A DNA stretch of 49,723 bases from Pyrinomonadaceae bacterium (GTDB taxonomy: Bacteria > Acidobacteriota > Blastocatellia > Pyrinomonadales > Pyrinomonadaceae), in assembly GCA_030841085.1 (NCBI GenBank), contig JAVEDP010000011.1, positions 1 through 49,723 on the forward strand. Direction: 5' to 3'. Positions within the stretch are counted from its first letter, which is position 1; the number at the start of each line of letters is the position of its first letter. The notes beneath the pieces were generated by a model, which saw nothing but the letters and a program-made list of their open reading frames with translations, had not been told where the DNA came from and ran no database searches. Shown one piece after another: positions 40,839 through 49,177 of the stretch. Made by a program: the position numbers and the translations under genes.

Positions 40839-42089
40839 CTACGATAACTTCAAAACCCCATTCTCAATGATCGTCTTGCCATCAAGCGTAACCGTGCTGC
40901 CCGGCAAGAACATGTCCAGCCCATAGGAAACTTTGTTATCGCCGCCGGCCCAGGCGTTATTGCCTATGCCGACCGTGACCATCCCCGATTGCACCCAGTT
41001 CCCCAGCTTGCTTGCCGGCCACACATGTAGATTTGGATTGATGCCAAAGTCGACAAAGGAAAATATCTCCTTGCCGTCTCCCCTGGCGTCGTACTCTTTT
41101 TTCAGATCGTCAAAGCCGGGACCCGAGCCCGTCATCTGCGTCATCTTTCCGCCGGCAAAAGTTAACTTTAAATCCGTGACTTCCTTTCCGTTCGTGTAGG
41201 TTTGCGACACCACGACGGTGCCTTCAGCAGTTCCCGGCACTGGAGCGGTGTAGACCTCACCGGCCGGCAGGTAAACAGAAACAGCTGGTCCACCCTTCTT
41301 CATATCGTCCGCGGAAATAATTCCATCACTCACGAAAAACGGCCGGCCCTCGATCCTGACTTTCAGATCAGTTCCATTCGGATTCGTAATGTGCACTTCC
41401 TTGCCGGCGGCAAGCGCGGTCCTGACGTTCTCGCCGGTCGTTTGCACGGCCGAGTAATCAGCATTGACAGCTTCCCAAAAAGTTTTCGACAGATCGTCTT
41501 GCGACATGCCGAAACGTTTCGCGCGATAAGCCGTGGGATAAAGTCCGTTACCTACGCTTACTTGCCGCACATTTCGCTTCAAGTAGAGATCGGCAACCGG
41601 TTCTCCTGCTTTAGCAACTGCGGCTATACGTGCCGGCGAAATGCCGGCTGCGACATCGTCCGACTCGTTGGTCTCGACGTTAATTGAGACTGCTGGAAGG
41701 GTGGCTAATTTTAGATCAAGGTCAGGCGTTTGCGAATCGTACTTGTCCGGAACTTCTTCATAATATTTTTTGAAGAGGCGATCACTGCCAACCGTTATAA
41801 GAGAATGCGCTCCGACCTTTTCCACATCGGTTGAGATGTCCTCTAATAACTCCATATCGCGAACACTGCCGTTGATAAAAACAATCTCGCCTTCTTTGAC
41901 GCCGGCGACTTGCGTGACCAATCGATTCGACAGTGCTTCCAAATCGGTGGCCGCCATTTTCTTCGCAGTTTCCATCTGCGGAGTGGCTTTGTTCTCAGCA
42001 GTATTTGTAGAAGGCGCCGGTTGCTGGCATGAAAGCAGCGCTAACGAAGCAGACATAGAGACAAGCAGGAGATAAACCTTACGGGACAT
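40839..42089 (-). CDS. Lipoprotein, M29-like aminopeptidase family
   Basis: A 416-residue protein with a lipoprotein signal (LLVSMSASLALLSC, Cys20 as the lipidation site). The body resembles M29 (aminopeptidase T/PepS) enzymes: NPNGTDLKVRIEGRPFFVSDG, the PAGEVYTAPVPGTAEGTVV segment that carries one metal-ligand Glu, DFGINPNL, and the closing GNNAWAGGDNKVSYGLDMF with the final TVTLDGKTIIENG. M29 enzymes use two metal ions bound by two Glu, two His and one Asp. The C-terminal HxD site reads YGLD here, and a His is also lacking in the GINPN segment, so metal binding may be altered. It may be an active divergent enzyme or a non-catalytic homologue. Convergent with the flavoprotein gene. Confidence 0.8.
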   Translation of the reverse strand: MSRKVYLLLVSMSASLALLSCQQPAPSTNTAENKATPQMETAKKMAATDLEALSNRLVTQVAGVKEGEIVFINGSVRDMELLEDISTDVEKVGAHSLITVGSDRLFKKYYEEVPDKYDSQTPDLDLKLATLPAVSINVETNESDDVAAGISPARIAAVAKAGEPVADLYLKRNVRQVSVGNGLYPTAYRAKRFGMSQDDLSKTFWEAVNADYSAVQTTGENVRTALAAGKEVHITNPNGTDLKVRIEGRPFFVSDGIISADDMKKGGPAVSVYLPAGEVYTAPVPGTAEGTVVVSQTYTNGKEVTDLKLTFAGGKMTQMTGSGPGFDDLKKEYDARGDGKEIFSFVDFGINPNLHVWPASKLGNWVQSGMVTVGIGNNAWAGGDNKVSYGLDMFLPGSTVTLDGKTIIENGVLKLS

Positions 42090-42164
42090 GGGAGGCTCCT
42101 TTTTTTCGAGGGGAAGTTTGGGATTGCAGGCTGCTTCTACGACAAATTGAAGTTCAAGTCAACA

Positions 42165-42272
42165 CTGGGATCGCGGGCGTCTCGCCCGCAGTGAGCGCGG
42201 AGCGCGAACCGGGGTTTGTCGTCGGCGATGGACTTTATGGCGCGGCAGCGGGCGCGACGCTCGCGGTCCCAG
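42165..42272. repeat. GC-rich inverted repeat (CTGGGATCGCGGGCG arms)
   Basis: The arms (42165-42189 and 42248-42272) are near-perfect reverse complements of 25 bases with a GC-rich centre containing GCGCGGAGCGCG. The element occupies most of the spacer between the M29-like and Schlafen-like genes. Confidence 0.7.
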
Positions 42273-42282
42273 TATCCCAGCG

Positions 42283-43590
42283 TCACGCGCCATGAATACG
42301 CAATCGGAACTCGTCGTTGATAGCGACGATGTCTGCACGGCGGTTTGAGAAGAGCCGGCTTTCGCGCAACAGCATTGGCAATCCGCCGGGCTTTAATTCT
42401 AGTCCGTAAGCGCGACTCGAAAATACGGCGGCAATCTGCGTATTCAGTCGCTGTGGTACGCCATAACGAATTGCCTTTTGCGCCACTGGCGAGAACCCGG
42501 CGGTCCGTCGCGGATTTATCAGCTCCAGCGAATGATCAAAAATGTGCAGCCGAGTCGGCGGCTCGCGCAACGCCAAATCACGATGGACCAACAGATTGGC
42601 AATCGCTTCAACTACAGCGCCACGATGATAATTTGCGCGCGCCGCGATTGGACTCTCTTCCACGGCGGCTGGCGAGAAAGCTTTCGGGCGCGCTTCCCAC
42701 AGATCGCAATAGCGGCGTACAAACCGTAACGCGCTTTCATAAAGAGTCAGAAGATTTCCGGAAATTGTAATGCGCTCGATCACGGGAGACTGCGTTGTCT
42801 GGCCTGCGAAACGTGTAGCAACGATCAGCGATCTTGGCTGCAGCTCTGCGATGCGCTGGTCGTGGCCAAACAACAGCAGCCCGGCGACGGTGGGCGTTAG
42901 TTCACCGGCGAGTTGCGTGGCCATCAACAGATCGCGCTCAAGTACTTCGGCAGTTGGATAGCCGCTGGCACGCGCGTTATCGAAAGCATCGCCTTCGAAT
43001 TCACGCAGGAAACTCCAGAGGTGCGCTTCATCAATATCCTGAATCGTCGCTCCGAGGGCGGGCAGATTTTCAAATGTCACCGGCCGCGTCTCGTCCAGCA
43101 ATGTTGCCAATTCTTCGGGAGTGGCCTCGCGCTTTTCTGCGCCGATGCGTAAGTAAAAACGGCCGTCGCGGGTGCGATAAGGACGCCGTTTGCCTTCGAC
43201 GTCGAGGGCAACGATACGCCGGCCATTATCAAAAGCGATGCGATCCACAAAAGGAAAAAGCGGCGGTTCGATGTCTTCGCGGCAGATTCTGACCAGCTCT
43301 TCCTGAACGCTTTCGGGATCGTCAACTCCCTCGATGCGAAGTTGGTCGTTAACACCAAACACGATGACGCCGCCGCCGGTGTTGGCCAGCGCGATTATTT
43401 CCTGCGCGATCTTTTCGGGGTTTGAGAGCTTGACCTTCAGCTCGAGGAACGTATCTTCGCCGCCGCGGATTAGGCGCAATAGTTCGGTGCGTGACGTGGC
43501 CGGAGCAGGCGTCGAGAGGTAGTACTCCTGAAACGAGCGCTCGGTGGTTGGTTCGTGCCGCTGGTTACTGCGAAATTTTCTGCGAGCCAT
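42283..43590 (-). CDS. AlbA_2/Schlafen-type putative ATP-binding regulator
   Basis: A 435-residue protein. The N-terminal domain (about 30-150) is AlbA_2/Schlafen-like: LRLIRGGEDTFLELKVKLSNPEKIAQEIIALANTGGGVIVFGVND in the sequence from CDS 43440-43300, a DNA/RNA-binding module. The C-terminal half has an HATPase_c_4-like part (RANYHRGAVVEAIANLLVHRDLA and LELINPRRTAGF) normally found with the first domain in putative transcriptional regulators. The HRD segment with the N/H pair resembles the ATP-binding N box of GHKL proteins. The first 25 residues are basic. No neighbouring operon partner is evident; the permease gene upstream is on the same strand but 241 bases away. Confidence 0.85.
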   Translation of the reverse strand: MARRKFRSNQRHEPTTERSFQEYYLSTPAPATSRTELLRLIRGGEDTFLELKVKLSNPEKIAQEIIALANTGGGVIVFGVNDQLRIEGVDDPESVQEELVRICREDIEPPLFPFVDRIAFDNGRRIVALDVEGKRRPYRTRDGRFYLRIGAEKREATPEELATLLDETRPVTFENLPALGATIQDIDEAHLWSFLREFEGDAFDNARASGYPTAEVLERDLLMATQLAGELTPTVAGLLLFGHDQRIAELQPRSLIVATRFAGQTTQSPVIERITISGNLLTLYESALRFVRRYCDLWEARPKAFSPAAVEESPIAARANYHRGAVVEAIANLLVHRDLALREPPTRLHIFDHSLELINPRRTAGFSPVAQKAIRYGVPQRLNTQIAAVFSSRAYGLELKPGGLPMLLRESRLFSNRRADIVAINDEFRLRIHGA

Positions 43591-43618
43591 TTGTGTGTTG
43601 ACGGGGCTGCGCTTTTTT

Positions 43619-43699
43619 CTGAGATCTTAAATCTCAAATTTGAGATCTCAATCTGAGATCTGAGATCTGAAATCTGAGATCTGAGATCTGAGATCTTAG
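43619..43699. repeat. Heptamer array (unit RATCTGA) with internal inversion
   Basis: About eight GATCTGA/AATCTGA units (about 43651-43699) with a short inverted counterpart (TGAGATCTTAAATCTC, from 43619). The inverted arm is much shorter than elsewhere. The rest of the spacer to 43831 holds an AAAGGTTGGAACC stretch related to the palindrome at 36597 and no gene. Confidence 0.75.
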
Positions 43700-43831
43700 A
43701 ACTTCAAGATTGCCCGCCCGGATGTCCGGTCAGCAAGACATCACTGGATTAAGTTAAAGACCGAAAGAAACCCAGATGTTCATGAACAACCCAAAGGTTG
43801 GAACCTGACATGCTGGCCCTGACCACGCTAC

Positions 43832-45526
43832 TCAATCGTTTACCGGATCATTCACGGCCTCATGTATCGCCAGTTCCCTCTTCCGGACCGCTTCGCCCTG
43901 CGATGGAAGCAACACCACATAGAAACCAAGTGAAAGAGCCGCCAGAACGGCGAGTGTAACATACTCAACCAACACGTTCTGCGCCACGTAACCGGCGGCT
44001 GTCGCGGCCAATGGAACCAGGGCCAGCAACACGATCATCGGTATCAACAACAGGCCCACGACGCCGGAAACATTCAGTCGTTTACCAAACTTCATTCGTT
44101 TGGGAAAGTGAATGGAGAACCAATTTCCAATTAGCGAAATCAGCGATGCAAACGCAACAAAACTAAGCGCCGCAAATAGCACCGCACCGGCTGACAAATC
44201 GCGGAAAACGATTTCATTGACTAACAGCAAGCCGCCGCAAAAAACAAACGCGAGCAACGACAACGAGATATTTTTGCCCAACAGCACTTTTTTGCGATCC
44301 ATCGGCGAGAGTATCAGCGTGCGCATCCCTGCCTGATCAAAAGCGAATTGGTTGCAGAACAGCCCGGCAAGAATTAGGAACACATAAAGAATTCCGGTCG
44401 TCGCCATCAGGCCGGCGCCATAGTTGAAGAAGTCCGCTTCAAATCCTGTCGCTCCTCCACTGCCTGGCGGCGCGGCGAAACGGCGTCTGTTGATGAAGCG
44501 AATGACAATCAGAATCAACGGCATCAGCGTCATCATGCGAAGCTGCGCATTACGCGTCGAATAGCGCAGCTCTTTCTCAATGATGGCTGATAGCTCCGTC
44601 GAGATGAACGGAAAACTCCAACCGGTGTACTGCTTGTTTGATACGGCCGCGCGCTGCGGTTTCTGTTTTGCGGATCCGCCGCCGAGTGTGGCGCGCCGCG
44701 TCAACCAGTAAGTGACTAGAACCAAAACGGTCGTGTAAGCAACGAGCAGACTCAACACCAAAACATATTCTGCCAGGTGTCCCGAACGCAGCCCGCGAGT
44801 CAGCGCGAAGGCCACCGCGCCGGGCGGTGTCCAACGAAGCGCCGCAACTGAATCAGCGTGCCGGAAAATTATCGGCGCGAGCTGGCCAAACAAAGCGCCG
44901 CCTAAACCGGCGATCGCGCCGACAAGCGCCAGCAAAGTTTCACCGCGAGTTCGTTTGCGTCGAATCAACGAGCCGATCGAAGCAGAAACCCATTTGGAAA
45001 GAGTCAAGCCAAAGGCGGACGCCACAAATGTAAGCAGAAGCGCGGCCGCCATCTTTCCAGTTCCCACCCCAACACCAATTCCAATCGCCATGACTGCCGG
45101 TATCGCAAACAAGGATTGCAGCGTTACAACTTCGCTCAAAAAATCGAGGGCAAAGAGTTTTCGTAAACTGATTGGGTAAAGCAGCAGGTTGCCGGGATCA
45201 AACTGGCGGCCACCGCCGATGCTCAACGGCAACGTCGCCCATAGCAGGTAGAACAACGAAAAGATCGAAAAGAAAATGAATTCGACGGACGGCGCCGTGC
45301 CACCTCCGCTGCGATGTGAAGCTGTTAAAGCTCGTGTGTCGATTCCGGCGCCGGGCGCCGTTAAGGCGTAAGCCGCCACGCCAAGACCAGCCGCAATCAA
45401 CAACGACAGCGCCAGGGCGGCAAGCATTGCGAGTGCCGAAGCCAGGCGATTAATGACTGCTGGCTTGCGCATTGAGTTGCGAAACAAAGCCCATTTAAGC
45501 CAGATGAGTGTCGTAAGCTGGGACAT
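43832..45526 (-). CDS. Large polytopic ABC-2-type permease-like protein
   Basis: A 564-residue protein with about twelve hydrophobic helices arranged in two groups, separated by a polar segment (about 290-330, KQKPQRAAVSNKQYTGW) and ending with a short charged tail. The N-terminus (LIWLKWALFRNSMRKP) and the helix groups resemble ABC-2-type exporter permeases, as does a conserved KELRYSTRNAQLRMMTLMP region before the second half. No ATPase gene is adjacent on either side, so any partner is encoded elsewhere. The substrate is unknown. The 5' leader contains an ACTGTTC heptamer array that starts 9 bases before the start codon. Confidence 0.8.
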   Translation of the reverse strand: MSQLTTLIWLKWALFRNSMRKPAVINRLASALAMLAALALSLLIAAGLGVAAYALTAPGAGIDTRALTASHRSGGGTAPSVEFIFFSIFSLFYLLWATLPLSIGGGRQFDPGNLLLYPISLRKLFALDFLSEVVTLQSLFAIPAVMAIGIGVGVGTGKMAAALLLTFVASAFGLTLSKWVSASIGSLIRRKRTRGETLLALVGAIAGLGGALFGQLAPIIFRHADSVAALRWTPPGAVAFALTRGLRSGHLAEYVLVLSLLVAYTTVLVLVTYWLTRRATLGGGSAKQKPQRAAVSNKQYTGWSFPFISTELSAIIEKELRYSTRNAQLRMMTLMPLILIVIRFINRRRFAAPPGSGGATGFEADFFNYGAGLMATTGILYVFLILAGLFCNQFAFDQAGMRTLILSPMDRKKVLLGKNISLSLLAFVFCGGLLLVNEIVFRDLSAGAVLFAALSFVAFASLISLIGNWFSIHFPKRMKFGKRLNVSGVVGLLLIPMIVLLALVPLAATAAGYVAQNVLVEYVTLAVLAALSLGFYVVLLPSQGEAVRKRELAIHEAVNDPVND

Positions 45527-45534
45527 GGTGTAAG

Positions 45535-45757
45535 TAAACGGTGAACAGTGAACGGTGAACAGTGAACAGTGAACAGTGAACAGTGAACAGTGAACAGCCG
45601 GATACGAGCTATTCGATACTCAGTTTCGATTTTCGATCATCAGTTTACTAATTTTTCATCATCCGTTGTTTTCATTTTATACTCAGCCGCCAACTTCAGT
45701 CGTGTAAGGTTCACTTACGCTGTTTACTGTTCACTGTTTACTGTTCACTGTTTACCG
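45535..45757. repeat. Inverted heptamer arrays (unit GAACRGT) in a divergent spacer
   Basis: The left arm (45535-45598) has about nine GAACAGT/GAACGGT units; the right arm (about 45720-45757) has the complementary ACTGTTC/ACTGTTT units and touches the folK start codon. Because the two genes are divergent, both mRNAs carry the same (ACTGTTC)n tract just before their start codons. The unique centre (about 120 bases) must hold both promoters. Confidence 0.85.
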
Positions 45758-45758
45758 T

Positions 45759-46247
45759 ATGAACGCCTACATCAGTCTCGGTTCAAACCTGGGTGACCGC
45801 GCCGGCAATTTGCTGCTCGGCATTCGCGGCATGCTCGAGGCAAATCTTGAAGTCATCAAACTATCGCAGATTTACGAAACGGAACCGGTGGAAACATTCG
45901 CGCAACCGCTTTTCCTGAATATGGTGGCGGAGTTGCGTGGCAGTACTTTGCCTCGTCCGGAAGAATTGATGGCGAGACTGCTGCGAATCGAGTACGCGCT
46001 GGGCCGCACCCGCGAGCTGCCCATGGCCCCACGTACGATCGACCTCGATCTGCTGTTCTATCCGAACGAAACGAGCGAGACACAGTTTCTGACTTTGCCG
46101 CATCCGCGTTTGCAGCGCCGCCGGTTCGTCCTTGTTCCTTTAAATGAGCTCGCGCCAAGGCTCGTTCATCCAAAACTAAATAAGACCATTGGCGAATTAC
46201 TTGAAGAGTTGGACGACGATTCAAAGGTGACCCTGTGGCGCCCGTAG
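45759..46247 (+). CDS. folK: 2-amino-4-hydroxy-6-hydroxymethyldihydropteridine pyrophosphokinase
   Basis: A 162-residue protein of normal length. It transfers pyrophosphate from ATP to 6-hydroxymethyl-dihydropterin in folate synthesis. Visible motifs are AYISLGSNLGDR at the start, ETEPV plus FLNMV (substrate pocket), and GRTRELPMAPRTIDLDLLFYP, the HPPK signature with the two magnesium-binding Asp residues in DLDLL, then LPHPRLQRRRFVLVPL. The ATG touches the end of a heptamer array, leaving no visible ribosome-binding site. It stands before panB on the same strand; folate and pantothenate genes are often near each other. Confidence 0.96.
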   Translation: MNAYISLGSNLGDRAGNLLLGIRGMLEANLEVIKLSQIYETEPVETFAQPLFLNMVAELRGSTLPRPEELMARLLRIEYALGRTRELPMAPRTIDLDLLFYPNETSETQFLTLPHPRLQRRRFVLVPLNELAPRLVHPKLNKTIGELLEELDDDSKVTLWRP

Positions 46248-46317
46248 TTCCCGATCCTTTGCAAGTCAGTTTTGCCAATTTCAAGAAGATGACTCCGAAT
46301 CGCCCGGTGAGTGGGGA

Positions 46318-46502
46318 CGCGAAGCGATCTTATTAGCACCGCGGCTTCAGCCCGGTGGTAGCAAACCGAAATTGACGAGGAACCGTTTCTAACGGTTTTT
46401 GTTGGCTGGAGGATCATCAGAAACCGTTGGAAACGGTTCGACAAATCATTTGTAGAACTTGACCACCGGGCTGAAGCCACGGTGCTAATGAAATCGCTTC
46501 GC
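46318..46502. repeat. 185-bp composite palindromic element
   Basis: The terminal arms (46318-46360 and about 46461-46502) are imperfect reverse complements carrying GCGAAGCGAT and the CACCGCGGCTTCAGCCCGGTGGT-like core at 46338-46359 on the left. Inside are two ACCGTTT/AAACGGT hairpins. The structure is MITE-like and codes for nothing. It lies between folK and panB. Confidence 0.75.
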
Positions 46503-46701
46503 GTTCCCGCTGGCAGTTCCTATGAAGTCGATGTAACCACCCAACTGACTTTCTGCCAGCTGCTGCGGTTCCAGGGTTTTTCCCCTTTTTTTGTTTTTGC
46601 CGTTATAATGGCGGCCACTTGCTAACCAGCCTTACACATTTCAAATCTGCCGGTAAAATGGCAATTTAGCGCGCCGCCTAAGGTCGCCCGAGAGCTGAAA
46701 A

Positions 46702-47577
46702 ATGCCCTATCTAAAGCCTGAACGTCCCGAAAAAGTTAACGCCCCGTCGCTGAAAACCAGTAAACAACGCGGCGAGCGATTGGTTTGTTTGACTGCCTAC
46801 GATTATCCGACGGCCCGAATCGTTGATGAGGCGGGCATCGACATCATTCTCGTCGGCGACAGTCTTGGCAACGTGGTGTTGGGCTATGGCAACACGGTGC
46901 CGGTAACTCTCGATGAAATTCTAATTCACTTAAAGGCCGTGCGGCGCGCGGTACAACGCGCATTGCTGGTCGCAGATATGCCTTACGGTTCGTTTCATAC
47001 CGGCGCTGATGACGCAGTTCGAAACGCGCTGCGGCTGGTGAAAGAGGGCGGCGCCGAAGCCGTCAAACTCGAGGGCGGCCACAAACGTGTGCAACTGGTC
47101 AAGCGTTTAGTTGACGAAGAGATTGCGGTGATGGGCCATATCGGCTTGACGCCTCAGTCAATCAACAAACTCGGCGCTTATCGCGTACAGGGTAAAACTG
47201 CAACGGCGGCCAGACAGTTGATTGACGACGCGCGCGCGTTGGAAGACGCAGGTGCTTTTGCAATCGTTCTGGAAGTTGTGCCGCGAGAAATTGCAAAAAT
47301 GATTACTGAGAGCGTCAGCATTCCAACGATCGGAATCGGCGCGGGCGTGCATTGCGACATCCAGGTCCTGGTTATCCATGACATGCTCGGCCTTTCGTTT
47401 GGCAAGCTCGCGCGTTTTGTCAGACCTTATGCAAACCTGCATGAAGTGATGACTGATGCTGTCACTCGTTACGCCGATGATGTGCGCAGCGGAGTTTATC
47501 CTTCCGATGACGAATCGTATGCCCTGCCGGCGGAGGCCGCCGAGGAAATGAGCGTCGAGAAAGAGCGTAAATCGTAA
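46702..47577 (+). CDS. panB: 3-methyl-2-oxobutanoate hydroxymethyltransferase
   Basis: A 291-residue protein. It makes ketopantoate from 2-oxoisovalerate and methylene-tetrahydrofolate, the first step of pantothenate synthesis. Motifs are LVCLTAYDYPTARIVDEAGID, the magnesium-binding VGDSLGNVVLGY (the Asp of GDS), ADMPYGS, AVKLEGG, GHIGLTPQS and the IGIGAG segment before the C-terminal barrel strands. The last residues (ERKS) and the stop codon are formed by a CGTAAAT-type heptamer array that continues into the spacer. A TATAAT-like sequence occurs at 46604, but no fitting -35 box is seen. It is followed by panC. Confidence 0.97.
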   Translation: MPYLKPERPEKVNAPSLKTSKQRGERLVCLTAYDYPTARIVDEAGIDIILVGDSLGNVVLGYGNTVPVTLDEILIHLKAVRRAVQRALLVADMPYGSFHTGADDAVRNALRLVKEGGAEAVKLEGGHKRVQLVKRLVDEEIAVMGHIGLTPQSINKLGAYRVQGKTATAARQLIDDARALEDAGAFAIVLEVVPREIAKMITESVSIPTIGIGAGVHCDIQVLVIHDMLGLSFGKLARFVRPYANLHEVMTDAVTRYADDVRSGVYPSDDESYALPAEAAEEMSVEKERKS

Positions 47578-47728
47578 ACCGTGAATCGTAAATGGAAACA
47601 ACATTCCTTATTTGGGTTCGAACTAGTTTGTCCTACCAACTCGCGAAGCCTTCGGTACTAACTTCGACCAAGGATTTCGTTAGAAGCATCTAAATTCAAC
47701 TATTTACGATTCACGATTTACGATTCAC
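47566..47728. repeat. Inverted heptamer arrays (unit CGTRAAY)
   Basis: The left arm (47566-47594) begins inside the final codons of panB and supplies its stop codon. The right arm (47702-47728) is the reverse complement and ends 5 bases before the panC start. The unique centre is about 107 bases. Confidence 0.85.
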
Positions 47729-47733
47729 CAATT

Positions 47734-48606
47734 ATGGAGATAATCAATCGCCGTCAGCGCATGAGTTCCGTCGCGCGCAAAATCCGCCGCGACCAGGACC
47801 GGACGATCGGGTTGGTGCCAACGATGGGCGCGCTGCATGAAGGTCATCTCAGCCTGGTGCGAGAAGCGCGCCGAATGTGCGACGTGGTGGTCGTTTCCGT
47901 GTTCGTCAATCCAACCCAGTTTGGTCCAACGGAAGATTTCGAGCATTACCCGCGCGACCTGACAAAGGATACGGCGCTGCTGACCGATTACAACGTCGAT
48001 TACATATTTGCGCCGACCGCGGAAGAAATGTATCCGCGAGGCTTTTGCACTTACGTAAATGTCAGCGGACTTTCAAAACTGCTTGAGGGTGAATCGCGGC
48101 CGGGCCATTTTCGCGGTGTCGCCACCGTAGTTTCGATTTTACTGAATACAGTGCGGCCCGACTTTGCGTTCTTTGGACAAAAGGATGCGCAACAGTCGGT
48201 GATCATCAAGCGCATGGTGAAAGACCTCGCTTTCGATACCGAGATCGTTGTGCTGCCAACCGTGCGCGAAGATTCGGGCCTGGCGATCTCGTCACGCAAC
48301 CTTTACCTGGCTGAGCAAGAGCGAGAGTCGGCTGCTGTCATTCATCACGCGCTCGCCAAAGCAAAAGAGAGTTTCAAAAAGGGCGAACGTCATGCCGCCA
48401 AGCTGGCGGAGGCGGTGCGCTCAACTATCGAAACCGAACCGCATGCTCGTCTCGGATATGTCAGTGTTGTTGATGCGGAAACGCTGGAGACGGTCGAAAA
48501 AATCGAAGACCGCCCGGTGCTGATCGCGGTTGCCGCTTACATCGGCAAGACGCGGCTAATCGACAATATCGTTGTGAATAAAGTGAAGAAAGACGCCGCG
48601 ACTTAG
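47734..48606 (+). CDS. panC: Pantothenate synthetase
   Basis: A 290-residue protein that condenses pantoate and beta-alanine using ATP. The nucleotidyltransferase motif is intact (GLVPTMGALHEGHLSLVREAR, the HxGH form HEGH), as are VFVNPTQFGPTEDFEHYPR, FRGVATVV, FGQKDAQQ and the KMSKS-like SSRNLYL (ISSRN). Length is normal. It follows panB on the same strand with 156 bases between them, occupied by the heptamer arms, and is probably in the same transcript. Confidence 0.97.
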   Translation: MEIINRRQRMSSVARKIRRDQDRTIGLVPTMGALHEGHLSLVREARRMCDVVVVSVFVNPTQFGPTEDFEHYPRDLTKDTALLTDYNVDYIFAPTAEEMYPRGFCTYVNVSGLSKLLEGESRPGHFRGVATVVSILLNTVRPDFAFFGQKDAQQSVIIKRMVKDLAFDTEIVVLPTVREDSGLAISSRNLYLAEQERESAAVIHHALAKAKESFKKGERHAAKLAEAVRSTIETEPHARLGYVSVVDAETLETVEKIEDRPVLIAVAAYIGKTRLIDNIVVNKVKKDAAT

Positions 48607-48667
48607 AAGGCATGATGCAGCAGTTTCATGTTATATTTCTGGTTGCAACGAGTAGAAGAGAAGTTTG

Positions 48668-48847
48668 ATGAGCACAACAAAAGAAGAAGCGCTGCAACTA
48701 ATTTCCAGGTTACCGGAAGAGGTTACTTGGGAAGATATAATGTACCGCCTTTACGTAAAGAGAAAAATTGAAGAAGGACTCAAAGCCGCTGAAGAGGGCC
48801 GCACCGTCTCCCACGATAAAGTGAAAGAGCTCTTTGCACGCGAATGA
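48668..48847 (+). CDS. Putative antitoxin of a RelB/ParD-like pair
   Basis: A 59-residue acidic and helical protein (EEALQLISRLPEEVTWEDIMYRLYVKRKIEEGLKAAEEGR). The C-terminal KIEEGLKAAEEGRTVSHDKVKELFARE ending is typical of small antitoxins paired with ParE/RelE toxins. Its stop codon overlaps the start of the next gene (ATGA), so the two are coupled, antitoxin first as usual. I chose the ATG at 48668; a TTG lies just before it. Confidence 0.85.
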   Translation: MSTTKEEALQLISRLPEEVTWEDIMYRLYVKRKIEEGLKAAEEGRTVSHDKVKELFARE

Positions 48848-49152
48848 AGATTGTCTGGACTGACCCCGCCGTCGAAGATCTTCGCGAATTGCACGCCTAC
48901 ATAGCCCGAGACTCCGAAATGTACGCCAGTGGATTCGTGGAACGAATCATTTCGGCGGCCGAACGAGTCGCTCAATATCCCAACGCAGGCCGCGTTGTAC
49001 CTGAAAATAACGATGCCAGTGTTCGTGAGATTCTTTATCAACACTACCGAATTATCTATAGCGTCAAGACCGAACATATTGAAATGTTGACGATAATACA
49101 TGGTGCCAGGGACTTGGGTAGATTGGATCGGATGCCATGGGAAGTTAGCTGA
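48844..49152 (+). CDS. RelE/ParE-family toxin
   Basis: A 102-residue protein with the ParE/RelE fold pattern: MKIVWTDPAVEDLRELHAYIARDS, FVERIISAAERVAQYPNAGRVVPE, VREILYQHYRIIYSV, and a final strand with LTIIHGARDL. Chromosomal ParE-type toxins act on gyrase and RelE-type on ribosome-bound mRNA; sequence alone does not decide which, though the length and the P-N-A-G-R turn fit ParE. It overlaps its antitoxin by 4 bases. Confidence 0.92.
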   Translation: MKIVWTDPAVEDLRELHAYIARDSEMYASGFVERIISAAERVAQYPNAGRVVPENNDASVREILYQHYRIIYSVKTEHIEMLTIIHGARDLGRLDRMPWEVS

Positions 49153-49177
49153 TCTTGCTTGGAGTTAAAGGGGAGGA

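Noticed and set aside
46604..46609. TATAAT as a panB promoter
   Set aside because: No -35 element at suitable distance could be identified, so it is mentioned only in the panB entry.
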